Assembly: GCA_045106985.1 (NCBI GenBank)
Contig: JBGCFQ010000010.1
Coordinates: 9,783 to 73,782 of the forward strand
Reading direction: 5' to 3'
From: JAUIET01 sp045106985
Lineage (GTDB): Bacteria > Pseudomonadota > Gammaproteobacteria > Pseudomonadales > JAUIET01
DNA length: 64,000 bases
The position numbers and the translations under genes are program-made. Below the pieces are notes generated by a model that saw nothing but the letters and a program-made list of their open reading frames with translations, was not told the origin of the DNA and searched no databases. Of the stretch, positions 33,623 to 42,168 are shown piece after piece (the first letter of the stretch is position 1; each line of letters opens with the position of its first letter).

Positions 33623-34462
33623 CTATGCGCTAGTGCTTACAAAGCTTCCCTGCTGGGCCGTAAAACGTAGGCTGAGGAATTGGGCACCAAGCAGAAAACC
33701 CGCATCAGCAGACGCGCAATGCGCGACTTTGGCCACGGCGCTAAACAACTGACATTCTATTTTAACAAGGTGCCCCGCCTGCAAAGCGACCGGAAATCGA
33801 AACTGCAATCCATTCAGCGAAAGGTCCGCCAACACTGCGGCTTGTTTTTCTCCAGGCCAGAAAGCATAAACCTCAAGTGGGCAGTAATTCGGTTGGCGCT
33901 GAATACCACGCTTGCCTTCACTTTCCATCACCGTGGCATCAAGTAACTGCAATGGACTGGCACAGGCTAGGCAATCACTTTGCTCACTAATGTTCCCCAC
34001 GTAAGGTTTCGCGCAAAACAAACATGCCGGACCAGCATTGGTCGCGCCGTCATTGGCGCTTTGTGATGGTTGTTCGGAGCCGTTGTTGGCGGGTTCTTCG
34101 GTGTGTGTATTTTCATCCCTGCTTGTATCCGCCCCTTGATCCGCCTTTTCACTGGCATCGCTTTGCTCATCTGCACCGGGAGAGCTCGACTCTTCGAAGC
34201 CGGCTCGCTGCGACTTAGACTGCTCGGCGGTGTCCGCCATTGTGCGCTCCCGCAGCAACCGTTCGTCGTACACGGCGCGCATTTTCGGGTCGCACAAAAC
34301 AGAGTAAGCCTCATTGATTACAGCGGCGTCCCACTCGTCACCGCCCAAATCAGGATGCTTTTTTAGCTTTTGCATAATCGTGCGGTAGCTCATGCGAATA
34401 AGCTCCACCGGCGCATCGGGCTGCACATGTAAGATGCGATAGAAATTACGCTTATTCTTCAT
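33623..34462 (-). CDS. J-domain protein with Zn-ribbon and PilZ domain
   Basis: The 279 residues have three parts. A J domain (about 5-70) contains the HPD motif at 36-38, needed to stimulate DnaK. A disordered, acidic Ser/Glu/Asn-rich linker spans 75-145. A C-terminal part has a CxxC...CxxC ribbon (C147, C150, C164, C167). It is followed by a PilZ domain (about 183-270) with both c-di-GMP-binding signatures, RGIQR at 185-189 and DLSLNG at 213-218. I infer a DnaK cochaperone whose action or client choice responds to c-di-GMP. I do not know a characterised protein of this layout. Confidence 0.85.
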   Translation of the reverse strand: MKNKRNFYRILHVQPDAPVELIRMSYRTIMQKLKKHPDLGGDEWDAAVINEAYSVLCDPKMRAVYDERLLRERTMADTAEQSKSQRAGFEESSSPGADEQSDASEKADQGADTSRDENTHTEEPANNGSEQPSQSANDGATNAGPACLFCAKPYVGNISEQSDCLACASPLQLLDATVMESEGKRGIQRQPNYCPLEVYAFWPGEKQAAVLADLSLNGLQFRFPVALQAGHLVKIECQLFSAVAKVAHCASADAGFLLGAQFLSLRFTAQQGSFVSTSA

Positions 34463-34593
34463 TTCTGTGGACTGTCCTAAGCTGGCTTATGCGAATCTTA
34501 TCGGCCGCCATCGTACTTCGCTGATGCAGTTCAGCCGATATTCAGTCTTTATAGCGTAAAGTGCGAAAAATCTCACAGAAAAGGCAGTGTGAT

Positions 34594-34815
34594 ATGGCAG
34601 ATTTTCACCGAAAAATGGTGCAAAATTCCCGTTGTTCAAAAGTTCGAGCGCAATGCGCGGCAAAAACAGTTGCTGCAGCTCAAACTGCACAAACAATGGA
34701 GGTTGATAAGGACATGAAACAACTAAGCCTATTAGTTGATGTTGCCGCAGTGAGCGTTTTCGCTTACGCACTGTGGATCGTCGTTTCAGAAACGTACTCG
34801 ATTTTAGCTCTTTAA
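34594..34815 (+). CDS. Possible small tail-anchored protein
   Basis: A 73-residue frame opens at the ATG at 34594 after AAAGG at reasonable spacing. The N-terminal half is basic and Gln/Ala-rich. The C-terminus is one hydrophobic helix (LLVDVAAVSVFAYALWIVV). An internal start at 34714 would give just the helix. No family is recognised. A plus-strand terminator some 200 bases downstream shows that something is transcribed here, which supports but does not prove this gene. Confidence 0.4.
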   Translation: MADFHRKMVQNSRCSKVRAQCAAKTVAAAQTAQTMEVDKDMKQLSLLVDVAAVSVFAYALWIVVSETYSILAL

Positions 34816-34992
34816 CTCTCTGCTTCGGTAGCTCTTTTTGTTAAGAGGAAACGCTGCTGAGAGACAACACCCTAATTTGTCGGGCCTTATGACAAAATCG
34901 TGAAATCGCCGTCGTGTAGAAGCACCATTGCATAGCCTGCTACTCGACCTTGTTCTGATCTACCGACGACGAGCATTTTTCACTTATACAGT
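34816..34992 (+). other. Candidate structured RNA or 3' UTR before terminator
   Basis: There is no gene in this stretch. It contains an imperfect 9-10 bp pairing between CGTCGTGTAG near 34912 and CTACCGACG near 34960. It ends at a strong plus-strand terminator. It may be a small RNA or the 3' untranslated end of the small frame before it. I match no known RNA family. Confidence 0.35.
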
Positions 34993-35024
34993 CCGAACCC
35001 TCACTGAGGGTTCGGCTTTTTTTT
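34993..35024 (+). terminator. Strong rho-independent terminator
   Basis: A perfect 10-bp stem (CCGAACCCTC / GAGGGTTCGG) with a 3-base ACT loop is followed by C and eight T. No large plus-strand gene lies upstream within 1.9 kb, so it must end a short transcript. Confidence 0.9.
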
Positions 35025-35034
35025 GCATGACTTT

Positions 35035-35916
35035 TTACATCTGCGGAATGCTGGCCAAATCAATTGGTAGCTCTGCACGACCATAGCGCTGGGCTCTGTC
35101 TGTCAATTGTGCTTCAGCGCTTTCAACACCAATCATAATAATAAACCGTTGGTCCTTAACGCCATCAACCGCGAAACGGCCCAAATCATCCAGGTCCTGG
35201 AATTGCAATTCCATTCCAGCATCGGCAGCCGCCTTCTTGAATTCAGCTACTGTAGGCGCAGGTATCCAGGGCTTCTCGCGCTGCAGATCTTCTGGACGAT
35301 TGCGCTCAGGACGCCAAATTCCAGTATCCAAAATACCCCCTGAGGGATAGAAGATAGACGCGCGCAGCTCGGTACCCTCAGTTTCTAATTGCGCGCCCAA
35401 GCACTCGGTAATGGTTGAAACAGCTGCTTTGCTTGATGCGTACACACTTTGATACGGCAGCGGCGAAATGCCACCGTCGCCAGAAGAGGTATTAATAACA
35501 TGACCCGCTTCTCCTGATTCGATCATTCGCGGCACAAAGGATTGAATACCGTGAATCACGCCCATCACATTCACCCCGTGCACCCAGCGCCAGTCATTGG
35601 GCGTGGTTTCCCACACATTGGCCGACGGCGCGGCAACACCAGCGTTGTTAAACAATGCATGGCATGCGCCGTGCGTTTCATATACATGTGCTGCCAGTGC
35701 TTCAACTGACTCGGCGCTGGACACATCCACCACGAAGCCGCTGGCTGCATCATTGCTTAATTCGCCCAGCACGCTGTCTAAAGCACTCTGCTCAACGTCG
35801 GCAATCACTACTTTCGCACCGTCTGCCAACAAAGCTTTTACAATGCCCTTACCAATACCGCCTGCGCCACCGGTTACAACCGCGACTTTACCGTCAAAAC
35901 TGTCTAATCCTGCCAT
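35035..35916 (-). CDS. Short-chain dehydrogenase/reductase (SDR)
   Basis: The ATG at 35916 follows AGAGGAAAT and is favoured over 35955. The 293-residue classical SDR has a TGGAGGIGKG cofactor loop (about residue 14-23), NNAGVA, a catalytic Ser in NTSSGDGG and the YxxxK pair in YASSKAAV. The C-terminal part (LDTGIWRPERNRPEDLQ) resembles SDRs from terpenoid or steroid catabolism in marine Gammaproteobacteria, but the substrate is not defined. Confidence 0.9.
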   Translation of the reverse strand: MAGLDSFDGKVAVVTGGAGGIGKGIVKALLADGAKVVIADVEQSALDSVLGELSNDAASGFVVDVSSAESVEALAAHVYETHGACHALFNNAGVAAPSANVWETTPNDWRWVHGVNVMGVIHGIQSFVPRMIESGEAGHVINTSSGDGGISPLPYQSVYASSKAAVSTITECLGAQLETEGTELRASIFYPSGGILDTGIWRPERNRPEDLQREKPWIPAPTVAEFKKAAADAGMELQFQDLDDLGRFAVDGVKDQRFIIMIGVESAEAQLTDRAQRYGRAELPIDLASIPQM

Positions 35917-36065
35917 GTTATTTCCTCTACTGAGCGTGGTGACTTTAATTCGCATTGATTCTAGTGCTCAGTTATCCAAAGAGCCAGATCAGCAACGTGT
36001 CGGAATGTTTAAAGGCGGCGAGAATACGCCATTTGATACAAGCGCTACGAGCTCACAAAGCGCCG

Positions 36066-37064
36066 CTAGGGCGCTGTAGCAGTAAGCACTGCCCTACGCG
36101 GTGCAGGGTAGCCCTCTATTGTTTTGGACCTGTCGACAGGGTCGAGAAAGTCGCTCAGCGATTCAAAGGTCATCCATTCAGTAGAGCGTTGCTCTTCCAA
36201 ACTGGTCACCGACACATCGACCAACTGCACATCGCGAAATTTCATTTTTGTTAGCCACCCAGTTAAACTGCTAACGCTAGGAATAAACCAAACGTTGCCC
36301 ATTTTTGCATAGCGTCCAACCGGCACCAAGCAGTCTCCTGCTGACTCATCAATCACTAAAGTTTCCAGCACAAGCTGGCCACCAGAACGCAAGGCCTCGC
36401 GAAGGCTTTGTAAATGTTCGAAAGGAGAGCGTCGGTGATAAAGTATGCCCATAGAAAACACGGTATCAAATGCCCGCAAATTATTCGGTACTTGTTCTAT
36501 CCTTTGTGGCACCACCCATACTCTTGGGTTTTGAATGTAACGTTGTAGCACCCAGTACTGCATAACAAATAAAGGCGTGGGCTCAATGCCAATTGTTAAG
36601 GCAGCGTTCTCTCCACCCATACGCCAACAGTGATAACCGCTGCCGCAGCCAACATCAAGAACTGTGCGTCCAGCGAGAGGTTCAATTGCATCTACCACTC
36701 GCGACCACTTCAGGTCCGAACGCCACTCGGTGTCTATCTCAACGCCTGCCAAGCAGAAAGGGCCTTTACGCCAAGGGTGGAATTGTTTGAGCTGCTCGCG
36801 TAAAGCGTCAGGATCGCTGTATCTTCCAAGAACGCTCACTAAGGCGCTATTCAAATCAACAGCATCAACATCAATAGCGGGCAACTCTTGCAGCGCCTGT
36901 AACCAACGCGGCAAGTCGCCATAACGTGTCAGACTTAGGTTTTCCGTTATTTGGCTATGCAGGGCGTCAACCCATCGCTGCAAGTCGGTGCCCTGCAAGG
37001 CGTCAATCAACGGTTGATAGTTAAGTCCCGAGAAATCGTCCAGAGCCGGTTCATGCTGCAGCAT
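36066..37064 (-). CDS. cmoB: tRNA U34 carboxymethyltransferase CmoB
   Basis: The 332 residues match CmoB in length and organisation. A helical N-terminal region carries FHPWRKGPFCLAGVEIDTEWRSDLKW. It is followed by a SAM-type Rossmann domain (VLDVGCGSGYHCWRMGGE) with family-specific GIEPTPLFVMQYW and FSMGILYHRRSP. The enzyme transfers the carboxymethyl group of carboxy-SAM to 5-hydroxyuridine at the wobble position, giving cmo5U in tRNAs. Its start overlaps the cmoA stop by one base (TAATG). Confidence 0.96.
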   Translation of the reverse strand: MLQHEPALDDFSGLNYQPLIDALQGTDLQRWVDALHSQITENLSLTRYGDLPRWLQALQELPAIDVDAVDLNSALVSVLGRYSDPDALREQLKQFHPWRKGPFCLAGVEIDTEWRSDLKWSRVVDAIEPLAGRTVLDVGCGSGYHCWRMGGENAALTIGIEPTPLFVMQYWVLQRYIQNPRVWVVPQRIEQVPNNLRAFDTVFSMGILYHRRSPFEHLQSLREALRSGGQLVLETLVIDESAGDCLVPVGRYAKMGNVWFIPSVSSLTGWLTKMKFRDVQLVDVSVTSLEEQRSTEWMTFESLSDFLDPVDRSKTIEGYPAPRRAVLTATAP

Positions 37065-37798
37065 TACTTAAAGGCCAGCAGCGACGCAAAGTTTAAACAC
37101 TGAAACCACAGCTCTACGCGCTGGAAACCAGCGTCACGCAGTCTTGCTACGTGCACTTCAAGTGTTTCTGGTATTAGCACATTTTCTATCGCGGCACGCT
37201 TCTGGCTAATTTCTAAATCGCTGTAGCCTTTGGACCGCTTAAATTCATGATGAAGGTCGCTGAACAATTCGTTCACAGGATTATCATCAAAGGCTATTTT
37301 TTCAGAAAGAATTAGAACGCCACCGCTGTTCATACCGCCTGCAAGGTGGGCGAGCAAGGTGCTGCGCTTCTCAGGCCTTACAAACTGCAAAGTGTAATTC
37401 AATGCTATTAAAGAAGCGTTACTCACTTCAACATCGCATATATCAGCGTGCAGTAAGCGAACCGATTGCTGTACACGTTCACGCTCAAGAATTGTTTTGG
37501 CCTGCTCCAGCATGTCCGCTGAATTGTCGATCGCGATGATCTCGCACGAACTTTGCGATTCATTAAGTGCCTTTGCCATTGATAAAGACGTTGCACCCAA
37601 AGAACAACCCAAGTCGTATAGCCGTGTTTCTGGCTGAGCAAAACGTTGTGCTAGAAACCCACTCATTGCAACAACGCTGGCGTAACCAGGCACTGAACGC
37701 GAAATCATGTCGGGAAATACAGAGGCTACTGCGGCATCGAATGAAAAGCCCGAAACGTCTTCTAGCGGCTTCGCAAATATTTGGTCCTTGGCGCTCAT
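37064..37798 (-). CDS. cmoA: Carboxy-S-adenosylmethionine synthase CmoA
   Basis: The 244 residues have typical CmoA features. They begin DQIFAKPLEDVSGFSFDAAV, continue with DMISRSVPGY, and the nucleotide-binding DLGCSLGATSLSMAKAL and IIAIDNSADMLEQA follow. It makes carboxy-SAM from SAM and prephenate, the donor used by CmoB, with which it forms a one-base-overlap operon. Confidence 0.96.
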   Translation of the reverse strand: MSAKDQIFAKPLEDVSGFSFDAAVASVFPDMISRSVPGYASVVAMSGFLAQRFAQPETRLYDLGCSLGATSLSMAKALNESQSSCEIIAIDNSADMLEQAKTILERERVQQSVRLLHADICDVEVSNASLIALNYTLQFVRPEKRSTLLAHLAGGMNSGGVLILSEKIAFDDNPVNELFSDLHHEFKRSKGYSDLEISQKRAAIENVLIPETLEVHVARLRDAGFQRVELWFQCLNFASLLAFK

Positions 37799-37842
37799 GC
37801 TCGTTTCTATTTATCTTGTTACTTGCGCTTCTATATGCGTTT

Positions 37843-40050
37843 TCATCTACGTTTCTTGGGCCCCTGAGCAGACGTAGGTCGGCTGCTCCATTGGCTGCCG
37901 CGCGCCGCGTTCATCTTTTTGCCTTGCCCTGCACGCATCTGGCGGCCCCTGCCGCTGCGCGCCGACTGCTCGCTTGGCACCAAATGGTCATCGCCATCGC
38001 CGATCAGATCCTGACGTTTCATTTTAATCAGGGAATCGCGCAGGTAACCCCAGTTCTTGTCATCGTGGTAGCGAAGAAATGCTTTCTGTAGACGGCGTTG
38101 CTCAATAGTGCGCGCAGCGAATACTTTCTCACCCCGTTTGTAATTCAATTTCTTTAATGGATTTCGACCCGAATGGTACATCGCCGTGGCAAGCGCCATG
38201 GGTGATGGGTAAAACGTTTGCACTTGATCAACTCGAAACTTGTTCTTTTTCAGCCACAAGGCGAGCTTCAACATGTCGTCGTCTGTGCTGCCCGGGTGCG
38301 CTGCAATAAAGTAAGGAATTAAGTACTGTTCTTTACCGGCTTTGCGCGAATATTTTTCAAACAGTCGCTTGAACTCATGATACGAACCCATACCAGGCTT
38401 CATCATTTTTTGCAGCGTGTGGTCTTCGCTGTGTTCAGGTGCAATTTTTAAGTAGCCGCCCACATGGTGAGTAACCAGCTCTGCCACATACTCTTCGTCA
38501 AGCACCGCCAGGTCATAGCGTAATCCGGAGGCTATCAATACTCGTTTTATGCCAGGAATGGCGCGCGCTTTTCTATAAAGCTGTGTGGTGGGAGCATGAT
38601 CTGTTTTCAGACTTTTGCAAATAGTAGGGTACACGCAGCTTAGCCGGCGACAATTAGCCTGAGTGACATCGTCTTTGCAATTCAGCTCATACATGTTGGC
38701 GGTTGGACCACCAAGATCAGAAATGCTACCAGTAAAGCCAGGCACTTTATCGCGAATTTGCTCTATCTCGCGCAATATAGATTCTTCAGAACGACTTTGA
38801 ATGACTCGGCCTTCATGCTCGGTGATCGAACAGAAAGTACAACCACCGAAACAGCCGCGCATGATATTAACGGATGTTTTAATCATGTCGTACGCAGGAA
38901 TATTATTATCGCCGTACACCGGGTGCGGTATGCGTTGATACGGTAGATCAAACACTGAATCCATTTCTTCGGTCGTTAATGGAATCGGTGGGCGCGTTAC
39001 CCAAATTTCCTTGCTGCCGTGTTTTTGAACTAATACTCGCGCATTGTGAGGGTTGCTTTCCTGATGCAACACTCTGGATGCATGCGCATACAACACGGCA
39101 TCGCCTTTAACTTTTTCAAAAGAGGGTAAGCGCACATAAACATCAGTATTTGCATCGAGCTTACTCAGCTCTTTGGTACTGAGCGGCATTGGAATAATAC
39201 GAACTACATCAGTATCGCCATCACTGCCGCTATCACTTGCGTCTTTATCCCCATCACTGGCGCAACTTGCGCCTTCCTTATCAAGCATTTGATAGGGGTT
39301 GGGTATTTTGTCGATGTTACCGGGCCAATCTATACGGGTTGAATCTACCTCTACCCATCCTCCAGGCACAGAGTCTAACTGCAATGCTATCCCGCGCACG
39401 CTACGAAGGTCGTCCATCGTGCGACCGGCAGACAGTTTATGTGCCACTTCAGCTATTGCTCGCTCAGCATTCCCGTATAGCAGCACATCAGCTCCTGAAT
39501 CGATAAGCACAGAACGACGCACTTCATCATCCCAATAGTCATACTGGGCAATACGGCGCAGGCTGGCTTCAATGCCACCAATAACAATGGGAGTATTTTT
39601 ATAGGCTTCTTTGCAGCGCTGGCTGTAAACGATCACCGAGCGGTCTGGCCTACTTCCGCCTTCGCCACCGGCTGTGTACGCATCGTCGCTGCGCATTCGG
39701 CGGTCGGCGGTATAGCGATTTATCATCGAATCCATATTACCGGCCGTCACACCAAAAAATAGATTCGGCTCGCCCAGCGCGGTAAATGCCTCAGCGCTGC
39801 GCCAATCTGGCTGGCTAATAATTCCTACCCTAAACCCCTGCGACTCCAGGTAGCGCCCAATAACCGCCATACCAAAGCTGGGGTGGTCAACATAGGCATC
39901 ACCCGTAACGATAATAATGTCACAGCTGTCCCAGCCAAGCTGGTCCATCTCACTACGCGACATTGGTAAAAATGGGGCTGTGCCGTAACACTCGGCCCAA
40001 TATTTTGGGTAAGAGAAAAGCTGCGGGGCCTTACTGGGTTGTATGAGCAT
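37843..40050 (-). CDS. ygiQ: YgiQ family radical SAM protein
   Basis: The 735 residues have the N-terminal YgiQ domain (DIIIVTGDAYVDHPSFGMAV) and a radical-SAM cluster site, RGCFGGCTFC, near the middle. They continue with PEHSEDHTLQKMMKPG, YFIAAHPGST and FYPSPMALATAMYHSGRNP. The C-terminus is basic and low in complexity. An insertion near 285-305 (Asp/Gly/Ser-rich) is unusual. Family members are radical-SAM enzymes of unproven substrate, recently discussed in anaerobic peptide or ubiquinone contexts. It is just upstream of cmoA on the same strand. Confidence 0.93.
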   Translation of the reverse strand: MLIQPSKAPQLFSYPKYWAECYGTAPFLPMSRSEMDQLGWDSCDIIIVTGDAYVDHPSFGMAVIGRYLESQGFRVGIISQPDWRSAEAFTALGEPNLFFGVTAGNMDSMINRYTADRRMRSDDAYTAGGEGGSRPDRSVIVYSQRCKEAYKNTPIVIGGIEASLRRIAQYDYWDDEVRRSVLIDSGADVLLYGNAERAIAEVAHKLSAGRTMDDLRSVRGIALQLDSVPGGWVEVDSTRIDWPGNIDKIPNPYQMLDKEGASCASDGDKDASDSGSDGDTDVVRIIPMPLSTKELSKLDANTDVYVRLPSFEKVKGDAVLYAHASRVLHQESNPHNARVLVQKHGSKEIWVTRPPIPLTTEEMDSVFDLPYQRIPHPVYGDNNIPAYDMIKTSVNIMRGCFGGCTFCSITEHEGRVIQSRSEESILREIEQIRDKVPGFTGSISDLGGPTANMYELNCKDDVTQANCRRLSCVYPTICKSLKTDHAPTTQLYRKARAIPGIKRVLIASGLRYDLAVLDEEYVAELVTHHVGGYLKIAPEHSEDHTLQKMMKPGMGSYHEFKRLFEKYSRKAGKEQYLIPYFIAAHPGSTDDDMLKLALWLKKNKFRVDQVQTFYPSPMALATAMYHSGRNPLKKLNYKRGEKVFAARTIEQRRLQKAFLRYHDDKNWGYLRDSLIKMKRQDLIGDGDDHLVPSEQSARSGRGRQMRAGQGKKMNAARGSQWSSRPTSAQGPKKRR

Positions 40051-40278
40051 AATTTACAGAAGAAACGGACTGCGTGGACCGCGAAATCGCGGCTGCGATC
40101 GCCCGTATTATTGGCGGCGGCCAGTATACAGTAGCTACTGCTAAGGCGTTAGCCGGCTCTAACCAGAAAATCGCTTCCCAGAGTGGAAACCGACGACAGG
40201 TGCAGGGATGGACCCAAAGCACTGCGTGAGGCCCGCTCTAGAAATGGGCAGGTGCCCATGTCTAGAGATAAAACGCCC

Positions 40279-41457
40279 TCAGATAAAGAAGTCCTGGTTA
40301 TCCATACCCAATTGCGTGCTGCCGTAGTTTCTAGAGAAGCTCGCGGGGTTATTCGCAACATGCGCTCGCGCCGTGTGAATATCCAGGAATCGCTGCTGAA
40401 TCTCGCTACCAAGGAATACAGAGCGACCACCAGCAACTTCAAACAAGCTGTCGACAATAGCAATGCTTTTCTCAATAACCAGCGAGGCCTGATAGCGGTA
40501 TTTAATGCGGTCCTGCATTGGGATCTCTTCCCCTGCATTAACGCACTGCATAATGTGCTGCATGTTGCGCTCAAGCACTACTTCCATTTCATCAATGCCG
40601 TTTAGCGCTTTGGCTACCCGTTCTTGGGTGGCCAAGTCGCCAGCAAGCTTGGTTGGGTCGCCGCTGGCGCTGCCCATAACGGCTTGTTTGTATAGCTCCA
40701 GTGCAGCTTTGCAGGCACCAATGGCAGGTGTGCAGACTGTGCGAGAGAATATTTGCGCCCAAGGCACTCTATACAACGGGGCTTTGTTTTCAGCCAGCCC
40801 TGGGTTGCTCTTCACCAGGAAGCCATCCATTTGTTTGTGTGTGCGATGTTCAGGGACAAAACAGCTTTCTATCACGATGTCGTTACTGCCAGTACCTTGT
40901 AAGCCCATCGCATTCCATGTGTCTTCAATCACATAGTCGCCTTTTGGAACTAAGAAGGTTCGATAACCTTCCCCTGGAATAATTCCACCCAGCAATACCC
41001 AGGAGCAATGGCCGGAACCACTGGACCAACCCCAACGACCGCTGAAATTGAAGCCGCCATCAACCACTTCTACTTTGCCCATAGGTGCATAGGAAGAGCT
41101 AACTCGAGTGTGCACGCTCTCACCCCACACGTCCTCTTGAGCCTGGTTCGGCATCAGCGCTAGCTGGAAGCTATGCACAGCGATAATTCCACAAGCCCAG
41201 GCAGACGACATGCAACCTTCAGCCATAGCCGCTGACATCTTGAAGAAGTCATCGGGGTCGAGCTCAAATCCACCCCAGCGCTCTGGCTGTAGGGCCAGAA
41301 AAAACCCTAATTCTTGTAATTCATCTACAGTATCTTGATGAACCTGCCGATCAGCGATGGTTTGGGCTGCACGTTCTCGTAAACGCGGTTGCATTTCAAT
41401 GATCGATTGCAGCATATTAGCCGCTATTTCTTGTTTTTTTGTGTCATTTGCCGCCAT
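40279..41457 (-). CDS. Flavin-dependent monooxygenase, acyl-CoA dehydrogenase fold (HsaA-like)
   Basis: The 392 residues have an ACAD fold without the CoA-binding catalytic Glu pattern. They include RAAQTIADRQVHQDTVDEL, WGGFELDPDDFFKMSAAMAEGC, FSGRWGWSSGSGHCSWVLLGG and a MGLQGTGSNDIVIESCFVP block. These features match the oxygenase components of two-component phenol/steroid hydroxylases such as HsaA or HpaH-type enzymes, which use reduced flavin from a partner. No reductase is adjacent. AGGAGA precedes the start. Confidence 0.87.
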   Translation of the reverse strand: MAANDTKKQEIAANMLQSIIEMQPRLRERAAQTIADRQVHQDTVDELQELGFFLALQPERWGGFELDPDDFFKMSAAMAEGCMSSAWACGIIAVHSFQLALMPNQAQEDVWGESVHTRVSSSYAPMGKVEVVDGGFNFSGRWGWSSGSGHCSWVLLGGIIPGEGYRTFLVPKGDYVIEDTWNAMGLQGTGSNDIVIESCFVPEHRTHKQMDGFLVKSNPGLAENKAPLYRVPWAQIFSRTVCTPAIGACKAALELYKQAVMGSASGDPTKLAGDLATQERVAKALNGIDEMEVVLERNMQHIMQCVNAGEEIPMQDRIKYRYQASLVIEKSIAIVDSLFEVAGGRSVFLGSEIQQRFLDIHTARAHVANNPASFSRNYGSTQLGMDNQDFFI

Positions 41458-41698
41458 GTGAGTCTCCTAAACGATTGATGACTGAATTCATCAGCTAGTT
41501 CTTACACAGGCTATATTAAAAGACTTGGCGCGGTAAAACAGTTAAATATCGAATACCCGACACGAGGCGCATGGCCTCGCTCGTTTTCGATTTTGGAATG
41601 CGATTTCAGTTGCTGGGAAGGTGCAGCCAAATCTTAGCCAGAGTAGCTGCGTAAGCTGCGATGTTTACCGCAGCTTACTATGGGCACAAGTAGACGAG

Positions 41699-41992
41699 CT
41701 AGGAACCAATACGCTTCATATCGGTGATCTCACCTTGGTTTTTGCTCACTTTGCACATCGCTTTGATCATCTCATCGTCTCCATTACGCATTTTCAGCCA
41801 AATTCGAATATAGCGCCCAGCTTGGCTCATTTGCCAAAAGTGGGCCTTCCCAGACGCCACTTCAAACTGTTCTTCCGCGTGCTCAATACACTGGCTAATA
41901 GCCTCATTTGTGCGCTCGGAGGCCGCTGAGGCGCTTAAGGGCAGAGCGGTCAGTATCAATAGTCCAACTGTGTTTCGTATCTTCATCATCAT
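41699..41992 (-). CDS. Small secreted protein, function unknown
   Basis: The 97 residues have a signal peptide (TVGLLILTALPLSASAA) and a mature part of about 73 residues. Two Cys (QCIEHAEE, AMCKVSK) may form a disulfide, and aromatic residues occur in the centre (HFWQMSQAGRYIRIWLK). GAGGATAT precedes the start. It is divergent from a LysR gene across a palindrome-rich 176-base spacer, so it is a plausible regulatory target. Confidence 0.7.
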   Translation of the reverse strand: MMMKIRNTVGLLILTALPLSASAASERTNEAISQCIEHAEEQFEVASGKAHFWQMSQAGRYIRIWLKMRNGDDEMIKAMCKVSKNQGEITDMKRIGS

Positions 41993-42075
41993 ATCCTCTA
42001 TTGCCAGAGCTAAGCCTGCGTGGCGTTTGCATCAGGTACCGACAAAGATTAGTATGTGCATTATTTCGCGTATAT

Positions 42076-42109
42076 AGATATTTTTATATATCTGATCTGC
42101 ATATATGCA
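42076..42109. promoter_or_regulatory. Palindromes in divergent LysR/secreted-protein spacer
   Basis: Two dyads lie close together. AGATAT-(6)-ATATCT at 42076-42093 is followed by the perfect 12-mer TGCATATATGCA at 42098-42109. Their placement between divergent genes, one encoding LysR, suits a regulator-binding site. Confidence 0.5.
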
Positions 42110-42168
42110 CGAGACTTAACAGTGTGTGCTGAAAGCCAAAATACGCCATTGTTGTTGGGAGGAGAGTT

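Noticed and set aside
34816..34992. Known RNA family (SRP RNA, 6S, tmRNA or riboswitch)
   Set aside because: No diagnostic core of these families is visible, such as the SRP GGAAG tetraloop region; kept only as an unassigned candidate.
35956..36065. Possible promoter-linked short gene between SDR and cmoB
   Set aside because: Only about 110 bases with no frame or RNA structure; treated as plain spacer.
40149..40605. Overlapping frames on both strands near 40.2-40.6 kb
   Set aside because: They overlap the HsaA-like gene in other frames, or lie in the spacer without ribosome site or recognisable composition.
41621..41929. 102-codon plus-strand frame
   Set aside because: It is antisense to the small secreted-protein gene, which has a signal peptide and ribosome site.
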